Of a DNA stretch of 64,000 nucleotides, positions 18,119-27,058 are shown piece by piece. This stretch comes from Acinetobacter sp. C32I (lineage in GTDB: Bacteria; Pseudomonadota; Gammaproteobacteria; Pseudomonadales; Moraxellaceae), in contig NZ_CP098480.1 in the NCBI RefSeq assembly GCF_023702715.1, positions 3,720,001-3,784,000 of the forward strand, given 5' to 3'. Position numbers and translations under genes: made by a program. Each line of letters opens with the position of its first letter. Position 1 is the first letter of the stretch. The notes beneath the pieces were generated by a model. The model did not search any database. It was not told where the DNA came from and was given only the letters and a program-made list of their open reading frames with translations.

Positions 18119-18152
18119 GTAACCTTTTATACACAATAACATAAAAGGTTAC
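18119..18152 (+). promoter_or_regulatory. Inverted repeat covering the oprB ribosome binding site
   Basis: The 12-bp arms GTAACCTTTTAT (18119-18130) and ATAAAAGGTTAC (18141-18152) are perfect complements with a 10-nt spacer. The right arm contains AAGG, the only Shine-Dalgarno candidate, 10 nt before the ATG. In RNA the hairpin would sequester it; in DNA the dyad could be an operator. Confidence 0.6.
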
Positions 18153-18158
18153 GTAAAC

Positions 18159-19403
18159 ATGACAATCTCTAAGTCTTTGATTGTTTCTTGTTTATCCGTT
18201 CTATCATTGAGTCTTTTCACACAACATACTCAAGCAGCTTCTTCCGCATTTGACCCAAATGGTCAATGGCTGTTTGGTGATTGGAACGGTCAACGCACTG
18301 CGTTGCAAGAACAGGGTTACAAATTTTCTGCTGATTACACTGGTGAATTTGCAGGGGTTTTAGATTCTAAACAACACTCAAGCCATGGCAGTGAATTCAC
18401 TGGACAATTGGCGTTGGGCACAAACTTCGACCTAAATAAAATTTTAGGTTGGCAAGATACAGAGGCACAAATCACGGTGACATACCGTGATGGTCAGTCT
18501 TTGTCACAAACCGCAGATGGCTTACAAGGTCACCAAAGTTCTGTACAAGAAGTTTGGGGGCGTGGTCAAACTTGGCGTTTAACTGACCTCTGGATCAAAA
18601 AGAAATTTTTAGATCAAGCTTTAGATATTAAAGTCGGTCGTTTTGGCGAAGGTGAAGATTTCAACAGCTTTGACTGTGACTTCCAGAACTTGTCGCTATG
18701 CGGTTCTCAGGTCGGTAACTGGGTCGGTGACCAATGGTATAACTGGCCTGTGAGCCAATGGGCATTGCGTGTTAAATACAACTTGCAGCCGGATCTTTAT
18801 GCACAAATCGGGGCATATGAATATAACCCTGAGAACTTACAGCGTGGCAAAGGTTTTAACTTAAGCACAGATGGTTCACGTGGTGCGATTATTCCAGCAG
18901 AAGTAGTCTGGAATCCTAAGCTGGGTGCATTGTCTCTGCCGGGTGAATACCGCTTTGGTTATTACTACAGTACAGCGGATGCCGCAGAAATCGAGAATCC
19001 TGCCAAGACTGGACATAAACAAGGCGGCTGGTTTACTGCGAAACAACAGTTGACTCGTCATGATGGTCAGTCAGATCGTGGTTTAACTGGCTTTGTTAAT
19101 GTCACAGTGCATGATTCTAAAACCAATGCCATCAAAGACATGCAAAATGTTGGATTGGTCTATAAAGGTCTGTTAGATCAACGTCCTCAAGATGAAATTG
19201 CTTTAGGTGTTGCCCGTATTCATGCCAATGACAAAAACAATAGTCTATTGGATGAAGAATATAACACTGAGCTGTATTACGGCATTCATGCCACCAACTG
19301 GCTCACCATCCGTCCAAATATTCAATATGTTCACCATGTCGGTGCATTGAAGGATGGGGATAAGACCTGGGTGGGCGGTATTAAGTTCCAAACCATTTTC
19401 TAA
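18159..19403 (+). CDS. oprB: OprB-type carbohydrate-selective porin
   Basis: This 414-residue outer-membrane beta-barrel has a Sec signal peptide (residues 1-26, ending TQAAS). The family is shown by GQWLFGDWNGQRTALQEQGYKFSADYTGEF, the central WGRGQTWRLTDLWIKKKFLDQALDIKVGRFGEGEDF and the C-terminal aromatic IKFQTIF that targets barrels to BAM. The segment DFQNLSLCGSQVGNWVGDQWYNWPVSQWALRVKY is characteristic. It lies 145 bp upstream of gcd, so the pair would admit glucose to the periplasm and oxidise it there. A strong hairpin covers its ribosome binding site. Confidence 0.9.
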   Translation: MTISKSLIVSCLSVLSLSLFTQHTQAASSAFDPNGQWLFGDWNGQRTALQEQGYKFSADYTGEFAGVLDSKQHSSHGSEFTGQLALGTNFDLNKILGWQDTEAQITVTYRDGQSLSQTADGLQGHQSSVQEVWGRGQTWRLTDLWIKKKFLDQALDIKVGRFGEGEDFNSFDCDFQNLSLCGSQVGNWVGDQWYNWPVSQWALRVKYNLQPDLYAQIGAYEYNPENLQRGKGFNLSTDGSRGAIIPAEVVWNPKLGALSLPGEYRFGYYYSTADAAEIENPAKTGHKQGGWFTAKQQLTRHDGQSDRGLTGFVNVTVHDSKTNAIKDMQNVGLVYKGLLDQRPQDEIALGVARIHANDKNNSLLDEEYNTELYYGIHATNWLTIRPNIQYVHHVGALKDGDKTWVGGIKFQTIF

Positions 19404-19547
19404 TTTTGATACTCGAGCAATTTTGCAGATGCAGTTCATATGGTGGGCGATATCTGCAAAGTTCTTGTTGTGATTTGAACTCGACCATAAAAAGAGACTT
19501 TATTTGCTTTTTATGGATCTAAAATATAAAAGATGCAAGGTGATCTT

Positions 19548-21953
19548 ATGAATCAATCTGCTTCAAAATCTGGGCTTAGAACTTTGACGGTGGTGATTAT
19601 CGCCCTGATTGCATTGTTCTTGCTCGTTGGCGGTATCTGGCTCGCAGCAATTGGCGGGTCTTTTTATTATGTGATTGCGGGCGTGCTGTTGCTCATTGTA
19701 GCAGTACAACTCTATAAACGTGCCTCAGGTCCATTGTGGGTTTATGCGGCATTGATGTTAGGTAGTGTGGTCTGGGGTGTTTGGGAAGTTGGAACCGACT
19801 TCTGGGCACTGGCACCACGTCTTGATATCCTTGGCATCTTAGGTTTGTGGTTGCTCATTCCAGCGGTGACGCGTGGGATTGATAACCTTACCTCAAGTAA
19901 AGTGGCATTGTCATCGACTTTAGCCATTGCAATTGTGGTGATGGTGTACTCGATCTTTAATGATCCACAAGAAATTAATGGTGTGATTCAAACGCCACAG
20001 CCAGCACAAGCGAAAGCAGTGGATGGCATTGCCCCTGAAGATTGGCCCGCATATGGGCGTAGTCAGGGCGGTGAACGTTATTCTCCATTGACACAGATCA
20101 ATGATAAAAATGTCAAAGATCTCAAAGTGGCTTGGACATTACGTACCGGTGATTTCCGAACTGAAAATGATTCGGGTGAAACCACCAACCAAGTAACGCC
20201 AATCAAGATTGGAAATAACATGTTTATGTGTACTCCACATCAACATTTAATTTCGATTGACCCTGCGACAGGCAAGGAAAAATGGCGTTTTGATCCTAAA
20301 CTCAAAACCGATAAAACCTTCCAGCATTTAACCTGTCGTGGTGTGATGTACTACGATGCTGCCAATACCACTGAATTTGCAACCAGTTTACAGGCGAAAA
20401 AGTCGACCTCAACCGAGTGTCCGCGTAAAGTCTTTGTTCCTGTGAATGATGGTCGTTTAGTTGCAGTCAATGCAGATACAGGTAAAGCATGTTCTGACTT
20501 TGGTCAAAATGGTGAAGTGAATTTACAAGAATTCATGCCATATGCTTATCCAGGTGGTTATAACCCAACATCTCCAGGTGTAGTTTCTGGTACCACTGTA
20601 GTGATTGCAGGTTCAGTGACCGATAACCATTCGAATAAAGAGCCATCAGGTGTGATTCGTGGTTATGACGTGAACACAGGTAAATTATTATGGGTGTTTG
20701 ATACAGGTGCAGCTGATCCAAATGCAATGCCAGGTCAAGATACTCAATTTGTTCATAATTCACCAAACGCATGGGCGCCACTTGCCTATGACTCAAAACT
20801 AGATATTGTCTATGTTCCGACAGGTGTGGGTACACCAGATATCTGGGGTGGAGATCGTACTGAGTTGAAAGAGCGTTATGCCAACTCAATGCTAGCAATC
20901 AATGCAACCACGGGTAAACTGGTATGGCACTTCCAAACCACACATCATGATTTGTGGGATATGGACGTACCATCACAACCGTCATTGGCCGATATTCAAG
21001 ATAAATCAGGTCAAACGGTTCCTGCGATTTATGTATTGACTAAAACAGGCAATGCCTTTGTTTTAGACCGTCGTAATGGTCAGCCGATTGTACCAATTAC
21101 CGAGAAACCTGTTCCGCAAACTGTGAAATGGGGCCCACAAACCAAAGGTGAGTTCTACTCAAAAACTCAACCATTCTCTGACTTTGATTTAGCGCCGAAA
21201 GATAAATTGACGGATAAAGACATGTGGGGCGCCACCATGTTTGATCAGTTGATGTGTCGTGTGAAATTTAAACGTCTGAATTACGATGGTATTTATACAC
21301 CACCTTCTGAAAATGGAACTTTGGTATTCCCAGGAAACTTAGGTGTGTTTGAATGGGGCGGTATGTCCGTGAATGCTGATCGTCAGGTTGCAGTCATGAA
21401 CCCGATTGGCTTGCCATTCGTGAGTCGTTTAATTCCTGCAGATCCAAATCGTCAACCTGTGGCGCGTGGTGCTGGTACCGAGCAGGGCATGCAACCGATG
21501 TATGGTACACCATACGGTGTTGATATTAGTCCGTTCCTATCTCCACTAGGCTTGCCATGTAAACAACCAGGTTGGGGCTTTGTTGCAGGTGTGGACTTAA
21601 AAACTCATGAAGTGGTATGGAAAAAACGTATCGGTACTATTCGTGACAGCTTGCCAACACTATTCCAGTTACCACCAGTGAAAATTGGTGTACCAGGTTT
21701 AGGCGGTTCGATTTCGACTGCGGGTAATGTGATGTTTGTCGGTGCTACACAAGATAACTACATCCGTGCCTTTAATGTTTCAAATGGCGATAAGTTGTGG
21801 GAAGCACGTTTACCTGCGGGTGGGCAAGCAACCCCAATGACGTATGAAGCCAATGGCAAACAATATGTGGTGATTATGGCCGGTGGACATGGTTCATTTG
21901 GTACTAAAATGGGTGATTATTTGGTCGCTTATGCATTGCCAGATAAGAACTAA
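19548..21953 (+). CDS. gcd: Membrane-bound PQQ-dependent glucose dehydrogenase
   Basis: This 801-residue quinoprotein oxidises D-glucose to glucono-1,5-lactone in the periplasm and passes electrons to ubiquinone. Its length equals the known Acinetobacter membrane enzyme. The N-terminal 150 residues form five membrane helices. The remainder is the eight-bladed PQQ domain with DWPAYGRSQGGERYSPLTQI, the blade motif GKEKWRFDP, TTHHDLWDMDVPSQPSLADI and the C-terminal PAGGQATPMTY...GGHGSFGTKMGDYLVAYALP. AAGGTGATCTT precedes MNQSASK, so the frame start at 19533 is rejected. No pqq synthesis genes are in the window. Confidence 0.95.
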   Translation: MNQSASKSGLRTLTVVIIALIALFLLVGGIWLAAIGGSFYYVIAGVLLLIVAVQLYKRASGPLWVYAALMLGSVVWGVWEVGTDFWALAPRLDILGILGLWLLIPAVTRGIDNLTSSKVALSSTLAIAIVVMVYSIFNDPQEINGVIQTPQPAQAKAVDGIAPEDWPAYGRSQGGERYSPLTQINDKNVKDLKVAWTLRTGDFRTENDSGETTNQVTPIKIGNNMFMCTPHQHLISIDPATGKEKWRFDPKLKTDKTFQHLTCRGVMYYDAANTTEFATSLQAKKSTSTECPRKVFVPVNDGRLVAVNADTGKACSDFGQNGEVNLQEFMPYAYPGGYNPTSPGVVSGTTVVIAGSVTDNHSNKEPSGVIRGYDVNTGKLLWVFDTGAADPNAMPGQDTQFVHNSPNAWAPLAYDSKLDIVYVPTGVGTPDIWGGDRTELKERYANSMLAINATTGKLVWHFQTTHHDLWDMDVPSQPSLADIQDKSGQTVPAIYVLTKTGNAFVLDRRNGQPIVPITEKPVPQTVKWGPQTKGEFYSKTQPFSDFDLAPKDKLTDKDMWGATMFDQLMCRVKFKRLNYDGIYTPPSENGTLVFPGNLGVFEWGGMSVNADRQVAVMNPIGLPFVSRLIPADPNRQPVARGAGTEQGMQPMYGTPYGVDISPFLSPLGLPCKQPGWGFVAGVDLKTHEVVWKKRIGTIRDSLPTLFQLPPVKIGVPGLGGSISTAGNVMFVGATQDNYIRAFNVSNGDKLWEARLPAGGQATPMTYEANGKQYVVIMAGGHGSFGTKMGDYLVAYALPDKN

Positions 21954-21974
21954 TTTCATTTAGAAAATGATTGT

Positions 21975-22005
21975 AAAAGCTCAGATTCGTCTGGGCTTTT
22001 TCTTT
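21975..22005 (+). terminator. Terminator after gcd
   Basis: The stem AAAAGCTCAGA/TCTGGGCTTTT (one wobble pair) has a TTCG loop (21986-21989) and a T-rich tail. It lies 22 nt after the gcd stop codon. Confidence 0.9.
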
Positions 22006-22089
22006 TTATGGCAATTAGATAGGCTTATCAATAAAACCGTTAATAAATATGCAAAAAAAGCATTTTGTTGATGAATAAAAGCTCGCTAT

Positions 22090-22118
22090 GCTAGTCGCCT
22101 TTATAATGAATGACTAGC
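22090..22118 (+). promoter_or_regulatory. Dyad around the -10 box upstream of the sulfite reductase gene
   Basis: GCTAGTC (22090-22096) and GACTAGC (22112-22118) flank a consensus TATAAT at 22102-22107. Transcription would start near 22114, giving a very short leader before the ATG at 22127. The dyad is a plausible operator, for example for a sulfur regulator; no -35 consensus is seen. Confidence 0.5.
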
Positions 22119-22126
22119 CATACGCC

Positions 22127-23770
22127 ATGTATTTATATACGGATTTCGATCAACAACTGATTAACCAACGTGTTGCTCAGTTTCGCGATCAAACAGAACG
22201 CTATTTAGCTGGAAAATTAACAGAAGACGAATATCGTCCATTACGTTTGCAAAATGGTCTGTACGTGCAACGTTATGCACCTATGCTCCGTATCGCTGTG
22301 CCGTATGGCTTGATGAATACCAAACAACTCAGAAAAATTGCTGAAATTGCGACAGAGTACGATCGCGGTTATGCGCATGTTTCAACTCGTCAAAATATTC
22401 AGTTGAACTGGCCTGCATTAGAAAATGTCCCTGACATTCTAGCTGAGCTAGCAACAGTACAAATGCACGCTGTACAAACTTCAGGTAACTGTATCCGTAA
22501 TACCACCACTGACCAGTTTGCAGGTGTGGTTGCCGGTGAAATTGCTGATCCACGTCCGACCTGTGAATTGATTCGTCAGTGGAGTACCTTCCACCCTGAA
22601 TTTGCTTTCTTACCGCGTAAGTTCAAAATTGCGGTATCGGCTTTAGAAGAAAAAGACCGTGCTGCTACTGCATTCCACGATATCGGTGTTTATCTAGTTC
22701 GTAATGATGCAGGTGAGATGGGTTATAAAATCATGGTCGGTGGTGGTCTGGGCCGTACCCCGATTATTGGTAGCGTGATCCGTGAGTTTTTACCACGCGA
22801 AGATTTAATTGCTTATTTAGAAGCGACCTTACGTGTCTATAACTTACATGGCCGTCGTGATAATAAATACAAAGCGCGTATCAAAATTTTGGTGAAAGCA
22901 TTAACACCAGAAGTGTTTGCACAAAAAGTGGAAGCTGAATTTGAGCACACGCGTGAAACATTGAAGATTCAACCTGAAATCTTGAAAAAATTAGATGAAG
23001 AATTTACCCCATTTGATTATCAAGATTTGGAAGATCAGGACTTCACTGACTTATTCGCTGCACATCCGAAATTCAAACAGTGGTTTAACGTCAATACCAA
23101 TGCACATAAAGTGAAAGGTTATCGTATCGTTACGATTTCTTTGAAGCGTGCGGGTATTGCACCGGGTGATGTCACCAGCGAAGAAATGAACTTAATTGCG
23201 GATTTGGCCGATAAATATACTTTCGGTGAGTTCCGTACCACGCACGAACAGAACATTTCATTGGTCGATGTGCCGCAGAAAGATCTATTTGAATTGTGGC
23301 AAACGCTTGAACACAGCGACATGGCACGTGCACATATTGGCTTTATTACCGATATTATCTGCTGCCCAGGCGGTGACTTCTGTTCATTGGCCAATGCTAA
23401 ATCGATTCCAATTTCAGAAGCGATCAGCCGTCGTTTTGATGACCTAGACACTATTTATAATCTGGGTGAACTTGATCTGAACATTTCGGGTTGTATGAAT
23501 GCCTGTGGTCACCACCATGTCGGAAACATCGGTATTTTAGGTGTAGATAAGAAAGGTGCTGAGTTCTATCAAATCACCCTAGGTGGTCATGCAGATCATG
23601 ATGCATCACTTGGTGATATCTTAGGGCCTTCTTTTGCAGCCGAAGTTGTACCAGATGTAATTGATGAAATCTTGAATACTTACCTTGATTTACGTACCGA
23701 AGGTGAACGTTTTATCGATACCTATCGCCGTGTTGGTATTCAACCATTTAAGGAGCGTGCTTATGCTTAA
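22127..23770 (+). CDS. cysI: Nitrite/sulfite reductase hemoprotein (CysI-like)
   Basis: This 547-residue siroheme/4Fe-4S enzyme reduces sulfite to sulfide for cysteine synthesis. It has two ferredoxin-like half domains (LRIAVPYGLMNTKQLRKIAEIATEYDRGYAHVSTRQNIQLNW; the related second copy RIVTISLKRAGIAPGDVTSEEMNLIADL). The four cluster cysteines are visible in CCPGGDFCSLA and SGCMNACGHHHVG. The siroheme-binding phrase SGNCIRNTTTDQFAGV is also present. The 3' end overlaps the DUF934 gene by 8 nt, the usual partner in proteobacterial assimilatory sulfite reduction, which favours sulfite over nitrite. The reductase flavoprotein is not in the window, and the electron donor is unknown. Confidence 0.9.
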   Translation: MYLYTDFDQQLINQRVAQFRDQTERYLAGKLTEDEYRPLRLQNGLYVQRYAPMLRIAVPYGLMNTKQLRKIAEIATEYDRGYAHVSTRQNIQLNWPALENVPDILAELATVQMHAVQTSGNCIRNTTTDQFAGVVAGEIADPRPTCELIRQWSTFHPEFAFLPRKFKIAVSALEEKDRAATAFHDIGVYLVRNDAGEMGYKIMVGGGLGRTPIIGSVIREFLPREDLIAYLEATLRVYNLHGRRDNKYKARIKILVKALTPEVFAQKVEAEFEHTRETLKIQPEILKKLDEEFTPFDYQDLEDQDFTDLFAAHPKFKQWFNVNTNAHKVKGYRIVTISLKRAGIAPGDVTSEEMNLIADLADKYTFGEFRTTHEQNISLVDVPQKDLFELWQTLEHSDMARAHIGFITDIICCPGGDFCSLANAKSIPISEAISRRFDDLDTIYNLGELDLNISGCMNACGHHHVGNIGILGVDKKGAEFYQITLGGHADHDASLGDILGPSFAAEVVPDVIDEILNTYLDLRTEGERFIDTYRRVGIQPFKERAYA

Positions 23771-24248
23771 TACAACGCTACAAGTGCTGTTTAAAGATGG
23801 CACGATTGCTGACAATAGCTATCAAGTGATTGCTGAAGATGGAACGATTCCAGAAGGCGATGTGGTTGTAACAACTGCACAGTTGGATCAATTGGCGAAT
23901 GTACAAGGCAAAAAGGCGCTTTACATTACTGTGAATGATTCACCTGAAACCCATCAATTTCCATTGAATGAGCTAGATGCCATTTTTATTGAATTTGCTG
24001 GTTTTAATGATGGTCGTGGTTATTCATTCGCTGCCTTATTGCGTCGCCAAGGGTATCAAGGTGAATTACGTGCAGTCGGTGATATCTTTAAGGATGTTTT
24101 AAATTATTTAAAGCGTTCTGGTTTTGATACCTTTGTCGTCAAAGAAGGTAAGGATATTCATGAAGCTGCTGCGGGGCTTCAAGATTTTACCAATCCGTAT
24201 CAAGCATCGACTGCTGTACCACAGGCAAGCTATCAAACTGGCGCATAA
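23763..24248 (+). CDS. DUF934 family protein, sulfite reductase partner
   Basis: This 161-residue protein overlaps the sulfite reductase gene by 8 nt; AAGGAGCGTGCTT precedes MLNTTLQ. DUF934 proteins almost always follow CysI-type reductases and are annotated as putative oxidoreductases of sulfite reduction, but no reaction is established. Visible family features are IPEGDVVVTTAQLDQL, FIEFAGFNDGRGYSFAALLRRQGYQGELRAVGDIFKDVL and RSGFDTFVVKEGKDI. The frame extends further upstream inside the reductase gene, but the ribosome binding site fixes this start. A strong terminator follows. Confidence 0.88.
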   Translation: MLNTTLQVLFKDGTIADNSYQVIAEDGTIPEGDVVVTTAQLDQLANVQGKKALYITVNDSPETHQFPLNELDAIFIEFAGFNDGRGYSFAALLRRQGYQGELRAVGDIFKDVLNYLKRSGFDTFVVKEGKDIHEAAAGLQDFTNPYQASTAVPQASYQTGA

Positions 24249-24260
24249 GCAGATTGAAAG

Positions 24261-24290
24261 AAAAAAGCTGAACCTTGGTTCAGCTTTTTT
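24261..24290 (+). terminator. Terminator of the sulfite reductase operon
   Basis: The perfect 14-bp stem AAAAAAGCTGAACC/GGTTCAGCTTTTTT lies 12 nt after the DUF934 stop codon. It works in both directions and also serves the convergent VOC gene. Confidence 0.93.
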
Positions 24291-24316
24291 TGTTTTAATG
24301 GTGAAGTTTACAATGA

Positions 24317-24760
24317 TTACTCATCTAACTGACAATTGATCATCCATTTAATCCCAAACTGATCGGTAAACGCACCATAGAGTGCGCCCCAGAAGGTTTT
24401 TTCTAAGGGCATCTCAATTTGGCCATTTGCAGATAAAGCATTAAAGAGTCGTTGCGCTTCGTCTTGTTCATCTGGATCAAGATTAATTGAAATATAGTGG
24501 TTGTTACCTTGGGTAAATACGCTATTTTGAGCGCAGAATTGATCATTAACATCTGAAGCCATCAAGACGGTAAATTCATTGATGGGTAGGGAAACATGTA
24601 AAACCAAGTTCTTATCCGTTTCTGAAAGGCTGACGCCTTCAGTAGGTGGCATATCGCCATAACGGCTGAGCATGGCAAATTCTCCACCAAACACAGATTT
24701 ATAAAAATTGAATGCTTGTTCTGTTTGTCCTTTAAAATTTAGATAATGATTAAGTTGCAT
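24317..24760 (-). CDS. VOC family protein (PhnB/glyoxalase-like)
   Basis: This 147-residue vicinal-oxygen-chelate protein is of the PhnB/'3-demethylubiquinone-9 3-methyltransferase-like' type. It opens with LNHYLNFKGQTEQAFNFYKSVFGGEF and ends with the paired module EMPLEKTFWGALYGAFTDQFGIKWMIN. The segment YGDMPPTEGVSLSETDKNLVLHVSLPI is typical. These proteins are small dimeric metal-binding folds whose function is seldom known. GGAGTCCCAT precedes and overlaps the ATG, so the ribosome binding site is close. Confidence 0.88.
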   Translation of the reverse strand: MQLNHYLNFKGQTEQAFNFYKSVFGGEFAMLSRYGDMPPTEGVSLSETDKNLVLHVSLPINEFTVLMASDVNDQFCAQNSVFTQGNNHYISINLDPDEQDEAQRLFNALSANGQIEMPLEKTFWGALYGAFTDQFGIKWMINCQLDE

Positions 24761-24844
24761 ATGGGACTCCTTGTTGTTTTTTTATACACAGCATAACTTA
24801 TCGATATTTTGACTATAGGTGCATTATTTTTTGTAATCCAAAAA

Positions 24845-24875
24845 ATAAAAATCCTGCATCAAGCAGGATTTTTAT
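24845..24875 (-). terminator. Terminator of the second thiolase gene
   Basis: The perfect 13-bp stem ATAAAAATCCTGC/GCAGGATTTTTAT has a 5-nt loop, 15 nt past the thiolase stop codon on the minus strand. Confidence 0.92.
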
Positions 24876-24889
24876 TGCATTCAAAGGGT

Positions 24890-26065
24890 TTAGATTAATT
24901 CAATCGCAACCGCAGTTGCTTCACCACCACCGATACATAGGGCTGCAACGCCTTTCTTACCGCCAGTACGTTTAAGTGCATGAATTAATGTCAGGATGAT
25001 ACGTGAGCCTGTAGAGCCAACAGGGTGACCCAATGCACATGCACCGCCATTGATATTGACTTTTTCAGCATCTAATTTGAAGTCATCGATTGGGCACATG
25101 GTCACCATGGCGAATGCTTCGTTGATTTCCCATAGATCTACGTCTTGCGCATTCCAGCCAGCTTTTTTCAATACTTTTTCGATTGCACCGACAGGGGCGA
25201 TGGTAAATTCAGAAGGATGTTGAGAGTTAGAAGCAGTTGCCAGAATTTTTGCCAAAGGTTGTAAACCACGTTGTGCCGCAACTTCACTTGAGGTTAATAC
25301 CAATGCCGATGCACCATCAGAAATTGAACTTGCGTTCGCGGCAGTAATCGTACCATCTTTTGCAAATGCTGGTTTTAATGATGGGATTTTATCGATTTTT
25401 GCACTTAATGGTTGTTCGTCTTGATCAACAACCACATCACCTTTACGGGTAGAAATTGTTACAGGAACGATTTCATCTTTGAAGTAGCCTTCAGTAATCG
25501 CCTTTTGTGCACGCTGCAAAGAACGGATGGCAAAGTCATCCATCTGTTCACGGGTATAGCTACGTTTATTCGCCATATCTTGGGCAAATGAACCCATTAA
25601 ACGACCAGTTTCAGCATCTTCCAAACCATCAAGGAACATATGATCCTTAATTTCACCATGACCCATACGGTAGCCAGCACGTGCTTTTGGTAATACATAT
25701 GGTGCATTGGTCATTGATTCCATACCACCTGCAACCACGATCTCGGCACTCCCTGCTTTAATCATATCTGCTGCTTGCATCACCGCTTTCATGCCAGAAC
25801 CACACAGTTTGTTAATGGTCACTGCACCGGTAGAGTCTGGTAAGCCCGCTTTACGCATTGCTTGGCGCGCAGGGCCTTGTTTTAAGCCTGCAGGTAAAAC
25901 ACAACCCATGATTACTTCTTCTACATCAGTCGGTTGCAGGCCAGAACGGGCAATTGCTTCTTTAATGGTAACTGCACCTAATTCTGGTGCTGTAACACCA
26001 GATAATGCACCTTGGAAGCCGCCCATTGCTGTACGAGCGCCATTAACGATTACGATATCAGTCAT
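24890..26065 (-). CDS. Acetyl-CoA C-acetyltransferase (biosynthetic-type thiolase)
   Basis: This 391-residue thiolase resembles AtoB/PhaA and interconverts two acetyl-CoA with acetoacetyl-CoA. The nucleophile Cys88 is in NKLCGSGMKAV. Catalytic NEAFAMV, GHPVGSTGSR and the second Cys in ALCIGGGEATA are all intact. GGAGACACATC precedes MTDIVIV; the ORF extends five codons further but that start is unsupported. It is monocistronic and distinct from the operon thiolase at 10668-11873: that one is FadA/FadI-like, this one short-chain. The metabolic direction is unknown. Confidence 0.9.
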   Translation of the reverse strand: MTDIVIVNGARTAMGGFQGALSGVTAPELGAVTIKEAIARSGLQPTDVEEVIMGCVLPAGLKQGPARQAMRKAGLPDSTGAVTINKLCGSGMKAVMQAADMIKAGSAEIVVAGGMESMTNAPYVLPKARAGYRMGHGEIKDHMFLDGLEDAETGRLMGSFAQDMANKRSYTREQMDDFAIRSLQRAQKAITEGYFKDEIVPVTISTRKGDVVVDQDEQPLSAKIDKIPSLKPAFAKDGTITAANASSISDGASALVLTSSEVAAQRGLQPLAKILATASNSQHPSEFTIAPVGAIEKVLKKAGWNAQDVDLWEINEAFAMVTMCPIDDFKLDAEKVNINGGACALGHPVGSTGSRIILTLIHALKRTGGKKGVAALCIGGGEATAVAIELI

Positions 26066-26175
26066 GATGTGTCTCCACACTTATAATTTATAAAAATGTT
26101 CCAAACTTAAGCAGTATAGTAAAAAAAGGATCGGAATAAAGTGTTTTACCCATTTTAGGCTAGACTGAAGAGTTT

Positions 26176-26691
26176 TTAGCAACTTGATAACTTTTCAAAA
26201 CGAATATTACCCATACGGCTCAAGACAATTTTAGTATGATACTGAGGAGACTCGGAACAGTAGATAAAGCTGCCATTAGAGGCAAAGGGGAGGCCATTCT
26301 CAGCTTGAAAAACAAGAGTGTTGGGACTTCGTCCAAAAGACCTAAAACTGAGGTGACCATATTTATGATTTAGGGGAGCACTGAAAAGTAGTGTCTCATT
26401 TGGATCGCGTTGGTTATTTCGATTAAGATCAATAAATCCGATAAAACCTTTATTCCAATCTGTGGCACAGTTCTCAAAATCAGAACTTGGGCAAAGCATC
26501 ACATTTTTATGATAAAGTTGTGCATCCGTTTTTGCTTTTTGTATATGAATTGTGAGGATTCTTCTGAGATGTTTTATTTCATTAGAAGCCATTATTTCAC
26601 TAAAATAAGGAATGGAAATGGTGCTCAAAATTGCCAAGATTCCAGCGGTGATGATTAACTCAATCAAAGTAAAGCCAAAAGATTTAAACAT
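26176..26691 (-). CDS. fimT: GspH/FimT family pseudopilin
   Basis: This 171-residue minor pseudopilin has a class III signal: a 6-residue leader MFKSFG, then FTLIELIITAGILAILSTISIPYFSEIMAS with Glu5, the prepilin peptidase and methylation site. After the N-terminal helix comes a globular beta domain typical of GspH/FimT (CPSSDFENCATDWNKGFIGFIDLNRNNQRDPNE). Two cysteines, CPSSDFENC, could form a disulfide and two more lie near the end. FimT in gammaproteobacteria takes part in type IV pilus assembly and DNA uptake. It stands alone here, away from the other minor pilin genes. Confidence 0.85.
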   Translation of the reverse strand: MFKSFGFTLIELIITAGILAILSTISIPYFSEIMASNEIKHLRRILTIHIQKAKTDAQLYHKNVMLCPSSDFENCATDWNKGFIGFIDLNRNNQRDPNETLLFSAPLNHKYGHLSFRSFGRSPNTLVFQAENGLPFASNGSFIYCSESPQYHTKIVLSRMGNIRFEKLSSC

Positions 26692-27058
26692 ATTCTACCT
26701 ATTTATTTTAATTAACTTTTTTATTAACAGCAGGTTAAGTGGAAACTCCATCTTTCTGATGAATCTTTCTAAAAAATAAGTTAAGATTTACTAAAGCATA
26801 AGCTCTTGAACAATAATTCATTCGTGTAGCAGATGGGAATTTAAAATTTACTGAACTACAACGGAAATTGTAAGAAATTTTGTCAATAATTTATGAGGTT
26901 AAAGTTATCAAGCACTTGGAAAATTCATCAAGTGTTTGTATGATTCAAAGTGAAGTGAATAGCTGAAAAAATAATACTGTAGAACATCACTGTTCTCAGG
27001 ACGAAAAATCATAGGCTGAGCTTACACAACAAACAATTGTTATCTCTGGAGGATATCC
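26692..27058 (+). promoter_or_regulatory. Upstream region of the first ompA gene
   Basis: This is 367 bp without a gene. It contains the ompA promoter (TTGGAA at 26916-26921, 17-bp spacer, TATGAT at 26939-26944) overlapped by a dyad with arms 26909-26918 and 26929-26938. The start would be near 26951, giving a leader of about 110 nt ending in GGAGGATATCC before the ATG. The remaining bases are AT-rich and unremarkable. Confidence 0.65.

Noticed and set aside
22127..23770. Dissimilatory nitrite reductase
   Set aside because: Fusion with DUF934 partner and absence of nir genes favour assimilatory sulfite reduction.
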